Origin: Candidatus Sediminicultor secundus
GTDB taxonomy: Bacteria; Atribacterota; JS1; SB-45; 34-128
Assembly: GCA_002849045.2 (NCBI GenBank)
Contig: NCRO01000041.1
Coordinates: 1-5,204 of the forward strand
DNA length: 5,204 bases
Reading direction: 5' to 3'
Under the pieces are notes generated by a model, which was given only the letters and a program-made list of their open reading frames with translations, had not been told where the DNA came from and made no database searches. Below are positions 1-5,009 of the stretch, in pieces. Numbering within the stretch: the first letter of the stretch is position 1; each line of letters opens with the position of its first letter. A program made the translations under genes and the position numbers.

Positions 1-740
1 TTAAACTGCTTATCTGTCTTATCTAACTTTACTGTAACCGGAAGAGTAACTACTCCGTTTACATTTTGAGTGTAATTATGAATCTCCCTTACTTTTCCTG
101 AAAATTCTCTCCCAGGGAAAGCATCCAGGATGATAATTACTTCCTGCCCTACTTCTATCTCCAAGCTATCAATCTCATTAACTGCAACTTCTATTTCATA
201 GCTACTGTCATCAATTATATAAGCTACTTCACTTCCTGAATTAATGTAATCATCCGGTTTAACGGAAACATTAGTAATCAAACCGGAAAATGGGGCTTTA
301 AGAGTGGTATCTTCTAAATTTTTCTTAGCAATTTGAAAATTTAGCTCTTGTTCATTTATTTCGCTTTCTGAACCACTCGTCTTAATTAATTCATAGGTAT
401 TTTTTGCTATTAAATAGTTTAATTCCTGTTGACTCCTCTCTAACCGCATTAATTCTTCTCCCTCGGAAACACGCTGACCCTCAGCAATTAAAATTTCTTC
501 AATTTCACCATTCAAGTTAAAAGTAAGTAATTTTTCATCTGCCGGCTGCAGGTAACCACTGGTAGAAACCGTCTTTTTGAGATCTCCCCGCTCTACAGAT
601 GAAACCATCTGAGGAGTAATCTTGATCTTTTGTTCAGTTAATTCCTCTTCATCTGTTTTATTTAAAAACCTGCTCCCGACAAAAAGAGCAATAATTACTA
701 AAATAATAATTACTCCGATAATCAACCATTTCTTCTTCAT
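1..740 (-). CDS. HlyD/MacA-type efflux periplasmic adaptor subunit (partial, C-terminus beyond window)
   Basis: This is the membrane-fusion (adaptor) protein of a tripartite exporter, linking an inner-membrane pump to a TolC channel across the periplasm. 246 codons are visible before the window edge. Residues 1-4 are basic, followed by one hydrophobic segment (about 5-21) acting as an inner-membrane anchor; no lipobox Cys is seen. Residues 52-100 (GDLKKTVSTSGYLQP, then GEIEEILIAEGQRVSEGEEL) form the first barrel strand and lipoyl half. Residues 101-143 are a short coiled-coil hairpin. Residues 146-176 (TLKAPFSGLITNVSVKP) are the second lipoyl half, and 180-246 begin the beta-barrel domain. 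The short hairpin and APFSG motif fit adaptors of ABC (MacA-like) or RND pumps; the lack of pump genes in view leaves this open. The ATG at 738-740 has an AAGGAGTG ribosome site (749-756), 8 bases upstream. It lies 28 bases after the 482-aa TolC gene, so co-transcription is likely. Confidence 0.9.
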   Translation of the reverse strand, partial: MKKKWLIIGVIIILVIIALFVGSRFLNKTDEEELTEQKIKITPQMVSSVERGDLKKTVSTSGYLQPADEKLLTFNLNGEIEEILIAEGQRVSEGEELMRLERSQQELNYLIAKNTYELIKTSGSESEINEQELNFQIAKKNLEDTTLKAPFSGLITNVSVKPDDYINSGSEVAYIIDDSSYEIEVAVNEIDSLEIEVGQEVIIILDAFPGREFSGKVREIHNYTQNVNGVVTLPVTVKLDKTDKQF

Positions 741-748
741 CTTTTTTT

Positions 749-756
749 CACTCCTT
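749..756 (-). promoter_or_regulatory. Ribosome binding site of the adaptor gene
   Basis: AAGGAGTG on the minus strand is a near-perfect Shine-Dalgarno sequence, 8 bases before the ATG at 738-740. It sits in the 28-base gap after the preceding TolC gene and fixes the adaptor's start. It implies independent, strong initiation, unlike the overlapping start of the TolC gene before it. Confidence 0.75.
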
Positions 757-768
757 ACCCGTAAACTG

Positions 769-2217
769 CTATTTTCTGAATCCTAAAAATTGAGCTATAC
801 GTAATTTATTTATTAAAATCTCGTCTCTGGAAGATTTAAGATTTATTTCTGATTCTTGCCAACCAAGCATCTTGTACTGAAATTCACTATCACTAATCAA
901 ACCTTGTTGAAGCTGTGCTTGATAAGATTCTTCTTCTAATTTAGCTTTTTCCCAGGACATTAATTTTTCCTCTAAGTTTAAATTATTTATTTCCTGCTGA
1001 TTGATTAGCTCATATAATTCTAATTTCAGCTCAGAGACTATTTGCAAATAATCATCCTTTAAATTTTTTAATTTCGCTTGATATCCTTCGTCTTCTATCT
1101 TTTGTTTTCCTCCATCAGAAATATCGTAACTTAATTCAATTCCAATTCCCCAACTATTATCCTTGCTTCTATAAGCGCCAAATAAATCCACCTGTGGTTT
1201 ATTTTTTGTCAAATTCCATTCTGCTTCTTTTTGAGAGCTATCCTGATCCAGGAGAATATTTCTAATTCCATAGTAGTTATCTACTGCTAACTCTATTAAC
1301 TCTTCTTCTTTTAAATTTAATTCTAAAGAATCAGCCCATTTCATAATCTCTTCTAAAAAAGGCGAATCTTCCACCAAAGGCACTTCGGTTTCTTCCGGTA
1401 AATTTAGATTCAAATACCAACTGTTCTTTTGTTGAAGAAAAGTATTCTGAGCTTGCAAAAAATCTATCTCTGTTTTTTTCAGAGCGATCTTTGCTTCTAT
1501 TTCCTGTCTTTCTCCTGCTTCTCCAATCTCAATTTTTTTTAATATCTTATCTAAATCATCTTGAGCATACTGAAAATTAGTTTTAGCTAATGACAATCTT
1601 TCCTGCAGACGTAAAAGATTAAAATAAGATTCTAAAAATTCTACCTTTTTGTATTCTTGCTGCCAGGTTAGATTTTCCCTGGCTTTAAGCAAGTCATTAG
1701 AAGCTAAATATTTTTCCTGTTCTGATTTGATGGGAAGTACAGGATAAAGGCTTTTAGTTGCAATGAAAATGCTATCGGGTCCTTCCGAAAGCTTTTCCAG
1801 ATCAAACAAGTCTTCCTCTTTTAAGGAAATTTCCGATTGAAGGATTATTCCGTTAGGAAATAATTTCGTAGTTTTTAAACTGATTTTAGGACTACTAATG
1901 CTATCGAAACTGGTATCTCCCTCATCGACACCATTTGAGTTATCGTCAGTCTGTTCTTCGAAACCACCGGCAATAATCGGATTAGCGGTAATATTGGTTC
2001 TAAAGGCATATTCAGTATCGATTAAATTTAAACTTCTTTCTATGGTCTCAATACTATTTTTTATTTCTTTAATTGAAGAATTATTTTCAATCCCCCAATT
2101 AAGAGCTTCTTCTAATGAAATATCTTTGGCCTGGACATTCGCCCCGGTAAAGATAAAACTTGTGAATATTATTAAACATAAAATAAAAAACGAATTATTT
2201 TTTCTAATTCGGTTCAT
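769..2217 (-). CDS. TolC family outer-membrane efflux channel (482 aa, with barrel segments)
   Basis: Trimeric TolC-type proteins form the outer-membrane barrel and periplasmic helical tunnel of tripartite exporters. Residues 1-30 are a signal peptide (basic start, hydrophobic core, VQA cleavage site). Residue 33 on (ISLEEALNWGIENNSSIKE) is the standard opening of an OEP repeat. Residues about 73-165 look strand-rich (TNITANPIIAGGF, KISLKTTKLFPNGIILQSEISL), and so does 341-368 (PQVDLFGAYRSKDNSWGIGI, ELSYDISDGG). These are the two barrel insertions of the family. Residues 170-270 and 372-480 are long helical hairpins; the second repeat starts near 304. An acidic stretch (86-105) lies in the first barrel insertion, probably a loop. 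Length is normal for the family. The ATG overlaps the stop of the preceding TolC gene (ATGA, 2214-2217), with a GGGAGAG ribosome site just upstream inside that gene, so translation is probably coupled. Substrate cannot be told from sequence. Confidence 0.93.
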   Translation of the reverse strand: MNRIRKNNSFFILCLIIFTSFIFTGANVQAKDISLEEALNWGIENNSSIKEIKNSIETIERSLNLIDTEYAFRTNITANPIIAGGFEEQTDDNSNGVDEGDTSFDSISSPKISLKTTKLFPNGIILQSEISLKEEDLFDLEKLSEGPDSIFIATKSLYPVLPIKSEQEKYLASNDLLKARENLTWQQEYKKVEFLESYFNLLRLQERLSLAKTNFQYAQDDLDKILKKIEIGEAGERQEIEAKIALKKTEIDFLQAQNTFLQQKNSWYLNLNLPEETEVPLVEDSPFLEEIMKWADSLELNLKEEELIELAVDNYYGIRNILLDQDSSQKEAEWNLTKNKPQVDLFGAYRSKDNSWGIGIELSYDISDGGKQKIEDEGYQAKLKNLKDDYLQIVSELKLELYELINQQEINNLNLEEKLMSWEKAKLEEESYQAQLQQGLISDSEFQYKMLGWQESEINLKSSRDEILINKLRIAQFLGFRK

Positions 2218-3287
2218 TCAATCTCTCCCTCTTCAATCCTCTGCCCTATCAATTTCTGTAAAGTTAATTTAGCCGTATAATAGTTGAGGATGGTTGACTT
2301 TAAATTATACTCTGCCTGCAATAAACTTATTTCTGCTGATAAAAGATCATTTTTGGTTTTAAGACCTGCCTTTACCTGATCGATTATAATACTATTATTT
2401 TCCTTAGCCTGATTCAAGTTTTGTTGGCTTAAATCTAAGCCATTAATAGTCTGCTTATAAGTATAAAATTGTTTTCTAATTGAATTATCTAATTCTTTTT
2501 GAGTTTTACTAAAATTTAGATTAGCTAATCCTATATTATTTTTAAGTTTCCGTAAATCTAACTCCGGACTTGCGGTTACCTCAGCCCTCTCTAAATCAAC
2601 TTTAGCCAATTCTATCTGCCTTTTCCGTAATTCCAAAATAAAACTATTTTCAATAGCCATTTTTAGAGCTTCTTCTTCACCTGTCTTCCATATTTCGGGG
2701 TAGTCTACCTCGATTAAATTGAATTCTTCTTCCTCTTGATTACTTAATCCTAACTCTAATTTAAATTCTTCAAAAGATTGATGGTAGTCATCATTGGCTT
2801 TCTCTAAATTAAAGACAGCGTTATTGTATTTATTTTCCTGTTGAAGAAGATCTAAACTTCCTTTGTGCCCGGCCTTAACCTGTGCTTTAACTTCCTCCAA
2901 TAAATTTTTCTCTAATTCTGCTTCTTTGCTATTAGCGGTAATATTTTTTTCAGCTTGGTTCAACTGAAGATATTTTTGGACTACATCGATAATTACCTCA
3001 TTTCTGGTCTGGGTATAATTATCCTTTGCCTGAAGCAGTCCTAAATCTCCCTGTAATTGTATGTAGCGCGATTCGGTGAGCAGGTTATTTGCCTTAGTTT
3101 TTTCATAATCTATTTGGGCATTTTCTAAATCTAAATTGGCTATCTTTAAATTTAAATTATTTTCTAAAGCTAAATTTATTGCCTGGCTAAGATTCATCTC
3201 TTTCGGTTCTGCAGCGAACAATCCACCGGAAAAAATAAAAAATATCACCAGAAATAATATTGTACCTTTTGCTATGTTTTTAATCAC
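2214..3287 (-). CDS. TolC family protein, short form apparently lacking the beta-barrel segments (357 aa)
   Basis: First gene of the efflux operon. Residues 1-26 are a signal peptide (hydrophobic 8-25, cleavage near LFAA before EPKE). Residue 32 on (NLSQAINLALENNLNLKIA) opens an OEP repeat; residues 85-180 form a long helical hairpin turning at AGHKGSLDLLQQE. A second repeat begins near 205 (EEALKMAIENSFILELRKRQ), and 258-350 form another hairpin turning at AGLKTKNDLLSAE. The twofold TolC helical architecture is therefore present. However, the segments where family members carry barrel strands are very short: about 66-90 holds no clear strand, and 239-260 (ASPELDLRKLKNNIGLANLN) holds at most two stubs. 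The 357-residue length is well below the usual 400-480. The start is GTG: an in-frame stop lies three codons upstream (3294-3296) and AAAGGTG is correctly placed. It may form a periplasmic tube or mix with the 482-aa partner; that role is inferred. Confidence 0.88.
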   Translation of the reverse strand: MIKNIAKGTILFLVIFFIFSGGLFAAEPKEMNLSQAINLALENNLNLKIANLDLENAQIDYEKTKANNLLTESRYIQLQGDLGLLQAKDNYTQTRNEVIIDVVQKYLQLNQAEKNITANSKEAELEKNLLEEVKAQVKAGHKGSLDLLQQENKYNNAVFNLEKANDDYHQSFEEFKLELGLSNQEEEEFNLIEVDYPEIWKTGEEEALKMAIENSFILELRKRQIELAKVDLERAEVTASPELDLRKLKNNIGLANLNFSKTQKELDNSIRKQFYTYKQTINGLDLSQQNLNQAKENNSIIIDQVKAGLKTKNDLLSAEISLLQAEYNLKSTILNYYTAKLTLQKLIGQRIEEGEIE

Positions 3288-3296
3288 AAAGCATCA

Positions 3297-3303
3297 CACC
3301 TTT
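3297..3303 (-). promoter_or_regulatory. Ribosome binding site supporting a GTG start
   Basis: AAAGGTG on the minus strand lies 9 bases before the GTG at 3285-3287. The only nearby ATG (3292-3294) is in another frame and meets a stop after four codons (ATG CTT TGT GAT TAA). An in-frame TGA at 3294-3296 closes the reading frame upstream. GTG is therefore the sensible start of the short TolC gene. Confidence 0.65.
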
Positions 3304-3334
3304 CTATTATATATTTTTAATTAAACTTAGAAAT

Positions 3335-3365
3335 CCACCTGGCCCTCAATTTGAGTACCAGGCGG
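3335..3365. repeat. Inverted repeat / hairpin upstream of the efflux operon
   Basis: Arms CCACCTGG (3335-3342) and CCAGGCGG (3358-3365) pair with one A/C mismatch, and an inner CTCA/TGAG stem (3345-3348 with 3352-3355) extends the structure. It lies 48 bases before the GTG start of the efflux operon. It could be an operator-like dyad, a leader hairpin, or one copy of a dispersed repeat. No T-run follows directly on either strand, so it is not a good intrinsic terminator. Confidence 0.5.
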
Positions 3366-3384
3366 TAATGACCAATATAAAACC

Positions 3385-3429
3385 GTAGGATAGGCGTTCC
3401 CCGTTTTCACGAGGGCAGGCCCGCCTGTC
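3385..3429 (+). repeat. Long GTAG-led hairpin element, possibly an enlarged REP-like unit
   Basis: GTAG (3385-3388) is followed directly by the arm GATAGGCG (3389-3396), which pairs with CGCCTGTC (3422-3429) through 8 pairs including one G-T. The 25-base loop itself folds: CCCCGT (3399-3404) pairs with ACG and GGG (3409-3415, one A bulged) around TTTC. An alternative pairing is CAGGC (3416-3420) with GCCTG (3423-3427). The element is visibly more GC-rich than its surroundings and ends 3 bases before the next GTAG unit. The shared GTAG suggests it belongs to the same mobile repeat class, but its stem-loop is longer. Confidence 0.45.
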
Positions 3430-3432
3430 GAA

Positions 3433-3456
3433 GTAGGGGTCGAATTTATCCGACCC
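3433..3456 (+). repeat. REP-like unit (GTAG + imperfect hairpin), left half of pair 1
   Basis: GTAG is followed by arms GGGTCGAAT and ATCCGACCC around a 2-base loop: 9 positions paired with a single A/C mismatch at the seventh. The whole unit is 24 bases, identical in layout to the units at 3467-3490, 3674-3697 and 3727-3750, though its stem letters differ. GTAG plus an imperfect palindrome is the known signature of REP sequences acted on by RAYT (Y1-type) transposases. Confidence 0.7.
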
Positions 3457-3466
3457 GTTTCCTTGC

Positions 3467-3490
3467 GGGTTCAATGAATCGAACTCCTAC
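3467..3490 (-). repeat. REP-like unit, right (inverted) half of pair 1
   Basis: Read on the minus strand: GTAG, then arms GAGTTCGAT and ATTGAACCC around a 2-base loop, with an A/C mismatch at the second position and a G-T pair at the seventh. It faces the unit at 3433-3456 across a 10-base spacer (3457-3466), so the 58-base block 3433-3490 begins with GTAG and ends with CTAC, as a REPIN/BIME would. CCCG and CGGG, with ACCCG at 3453-3457 and CGGGT at 3466-3470, can also pair across the spacer. Confidence 0.7.
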
Positions 3491-3505
3491 AACAGAATAA
3501 CCCCG

Positions 3506-3522
3506 GTGAAGCAAGGCTTCAC
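3506..3522. repeat. Perfect 7-bp hairpin
   Basis: GTGAAGC (3506-3512) and GCTTCAC (3516-3522) pair perfectly around a 3-base loop. No T-run follows on either strand, so terminator function is not supported. It may be part of the mosaic repeat cluster or of the leader of the efflux operon. Confidence 0.45.
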
Positions 3523-3540
3523 AGAGTAGGTAAAAATAAT

Positions 3541-3561
3541 ATATCTTTCTTTGAAAGATAT
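3541..3561. repeat. Perfect 9-bp AT-rich hairpin
   Basis: ATATCTTTC (3541-3549) pairs perfectly with GAAAGATAT (3553-3561) around a 3-base loop. On the minus strand the stem is followed by ATTATTTTTACC, which is T-rich but interrupted. It would be at best a weak terminator or attenuator ahead of the efflux operon. The stem has only two G-C pairs. Confidence 0.4.
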
Positions 3562-3604
3562 CGCCTATGGCAGTGGCAGTTTACTATTCTATTTATCTAT
3601 ATCT

Positions 3605-3635
3605 ATTATATATATTAAAGCAATTACTGTGCCAA
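3605..3635 (-). promoter_or_regulatory. Candidate sigma-A-type promoter for the efflux operon
   Basis: On the minus strand TTGGCA (3630-3635, one change from TTGACA) is followed after 17 bases by TATATA (3607-3612); TATAAT (3605-3610) overlaps it with a 19-base spacer. A start near 3600 would give a leader of about 310 bases carrying the 9-bp hairpin, REP pair 1 and the dyad at 3335-3365. The region is very AT-rich, so a chance match is a real possibility. No better -35/-10 pair is seen nearer the GTG start. Confidence 0.3.
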
Positions 3636-3673
3636 TTTAAAATTCTTATAATATTTTAAGTTATAATCATGTT

Positions 3674-3697
3674 GTAGGGGCACAATGAATTGTGCCC
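3674..3697 (+). repeat. REP-like unit, left half of pair 2
   Basis: GTAG is followed by arms GGGCACAAT and ATTGTGCCC around a 2-base loop; the 9-bp stem is perfect. It has the same 24-base layout as the units of pair 1 with a different stem core (CAC/GTG instead of TCG/CGA). It forms the left end of a 77-base block, 3674-3750, that ends in CTAC. Confidence 0.75.
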
Positions 3698-3726
3698 TCA
3701 CCATATTATTACCTAATTTCTCCTAT

Positions 3727-3750
3727 GGGCACAATACATCGTGCCCCTAC
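3727..3750 (-). repeat. REP-like unit, right (inverted) half of pair 2
   Basis: Read on the minus strand: GTAG, then arms GGGCACGAT and ATTGTGCCC around a 2-base loop, with one G-T pair at position seven. It matches the unit at 3674-3697 at 22 of 24 positions. The two face each other across a 29-base AT-rich spacer (3698-3726). The outer match extends by one more T/A pair (3673 and 3751). No clear target duplication flanks the block. Confidence 0.75.
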
Positions 3751-3751
3751 A

Positions 3752-4118
3752 TTCTTTTTTTTACTTTTTGGGTTACAATTATTTTTATATGATTTTTCTA
3801 ATCTATTTTCTGTTAATTGTGCTACTTCTTCCCAATTTTATCTCAAAATACCGTGCAATTTTTTCTCAGTTATCAATGAACCTTCCTATTAGATATGCTT
3901 ATATTTTATTATTAAATGCTTTGCCTTTTATTTTACCACAATCTCTTCCTATCTTCCTTCTTTTTTCAATCAGAAAGTATCGAAGTATCGAGTATCAAGT
4001 TAAGAAAGAGAAAAAAAGATACAGAAAAGTAGTATTCTTCTTTTTATCTAACTACCCCACTAAAGTTTATACTAACTCAATCAGAAATTAGAAGATGTTT
4101 TTTATCCTAATAAAGCCC
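3752..4118. other. Gene-free AT-rich stretch, pyrimidine-rich on the plus strand
   Basis: No gene, RNA or good terminator is supported here. The plus strand is strongly T-rich to about 3970 and then purine-rich (3995-4030). Open frames on the plus strand encode only low-complexity hydrophobic strings, as T-rich DNA does, and one starts inside a REP unit with no ribosome site. After the permease stop at 4119 there is no stable stem followed by T residues on the minus strand, so how that transcript ends is unclear. The only structure seen is the small repeats at 3966-4087. Confidence 0.6.
3976..3999. repeat. Short tandem repeat, three 8-base units
   Basis: AGTATCGA (3976-3983) is repeated exactly at 3984-3991 and followed by a related GTATCAAG (3992-3999). 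It is too short and the spacing too tight for CRISPR. It could be a slippage-prone microsatellite or tandem binding site; nothing downstream identifies a target gene. Confidence 0.5.
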
Positions 4119-5009
4119 TTATCTCCCCCAAACATTCACAATTATTACCCCAACCAGAGCAAGAGCCCCTCCCACTAATGATAAAAAGAAAGGCATTTCC
4201 CCTAACCATATCCAGGCAATTAATATGGCTAATGCCGGGGATAAATAAAGATAGCTCACTGCTAAAGAAGCTGGAATTCGAGAAAGGACATAGGTCCAGG
4301 TAATATAAGCTAAGGCGGCCGGGAAAATACCCATATAAATAATGGCCAGCGTTGCCTCAATCGGTGCATTTTTTATATTCTGAAATAAGCCTCGTGAAAA
4401 AAATATTTGGAAAAAAGTACCACTCCAGATTGTGTAAGTTACAAATTTTAAAGGAGGATATTTCTTTAAATAAGGTTTTTGCAAAACAAAGTAAAAACTC
4501 GTACTGATGGCTGCTAATAAAATCAAAAAAGCTGCTGGTTCAAATCTAATTCCTTCACCTTCTCCCCTGGCAACCAAGCTTACTCCTAAAAAACTGATTA
4601 TAATTCCTATCCAGCCCCAAGTCTTGATCTTTTCTTTTAAAATAAGCATAGCCAGGATAGCAGTAAAGATGGGAGCAGAGGCAATTAAAAGACTGGCAGA
4701 ACCAGCAGTTACTTTTAATTCTCCAAAGGTGAGGGCAAGATGATAAACAGTTATACCTATAAAGCCAAGAAAAAATATTGCAGGCAGGTCTTTTCTTTCA
4801 GGTAAAGGCATGCGGGTAATTATAGCATAAACTAATAAAACTAATGAAGCTATTAAGAAACGAAAAAGGACTAAATTTTCAGGACTGTAGGCTTTTAATC
4901 CCACCCTTATACCGGCAAAGGCAGAGGCCCAAAAAATTAGAGTAAATGCTATTGCTATTTTAATGCGGAAATCAATAGATATTTTTTCTCGCCTGCTATC
5001 TTTGCTCAT
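4119..5009 (-). CDS. DMT superfamily permease with two EamA domains (296 aa)
   Basis: An inner-membrane transporter of the drug/metabolite superfamily (RhaT/YdcZ/RarD-like, EamA fold); substrate cannot be assigned and may be an amino acid or other metabolite being exported. About ten hydrophobic helices are visible. Domain 1 spans roughly 17-147: FWASAFAGIRVGL (26-38), FRFLIA (49-54), then TAGSASLLIASAPIFTAILA and LKEKI before WGWIGIIISFLGVSL. Domain 2 spans about 157-292: AYITWTYVLSRIPASLAVSY, LYLSPALAILIAWIWLGE and VGGALALVGVIIVN. The length of just under 300 is typical and the gene appears intact. The N-terminal tail is basic (SRREK), fitting a cytoplasmic start. AAAGGA (5018-5023) lies 8 bases before the ATG at 5007-5009. 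The first 14 bases overlap the end of the truncated upstream gene, so it is probably transcribed from further upstream. Confidence 0.92.
   Translation of the reverse strand: MSKDSRREKISIDFRIKIAIAFTLIFWASAFAGIRVGLKAYSPENLVLFRFLIASLVLLVYAIITRMPLPERKDLPAIFFLGFIGITVYHLALTFGELKVTAGSASLLIASAPIFTAILAMLILKEKIKTWGWIGIIISFLGVSLVARGEGEGIRFEPAAFLILLAAISTSFYFVLQKPYLKKYPPLKFVTYTIWSGTFFQIFFSRGLFQNIKNAPIEATLAIIYMGIFPAALAYITWTYVLSRIPASLAVSYLYLSPALAILIAWIWLGEMPFFLSLVGGALALVGVIIVNVWGR

Noticed and set aside
1898..2272. Plus-strand open frame antisense to the 482-aa TolC gene
   Set aside because: It is a shadow of a well-supported gene on the opposite strand, spanning a gene junction, with no recognisable protein features.
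3306..3311. TATAAT on the minus strand as -10 box of the efflux operon
   Set aside because: A start 7 bases downstream would fall inside the AAAGGTG ribosome site, and no acceptable -35 lies 16-18 bases upstream. It is probably chance in an AT tract.
3385..3750. Repeat cluster as a CRISPR array
   Set aside because: The units are inverted pairs with differing stem sequences and uneven spacing, not identical direct repeats with regular spacers, and no cas gene is present.
3692..3892. Plus-strand open frame of 66 codons
   Set aside because: It begins within a REP-like repeat, runs across the second one, is low complexity and lacks a ribosome site.
3741..4091. Plus-strand open frame of 116 codons with hydrophobic content
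   Set aside because: It starts inside a REP unit, has no ribosome site, and its hydrophobicity is what any frame of T-rich DNA gives. No family resemblance is seen.
4085..4118. Intrinsic terminator after the DMT permease
   Set aside because: The minus strand after the stop reads GGGCTTTATTAGG then A-rich sequence; no stable stem followed by a T-run is present.
4507..4743. Plus-strand open frame antisense to the DMT permease
   Set aside because: The permease on the other strand is clearly real and the antisense product has no recognisable features.
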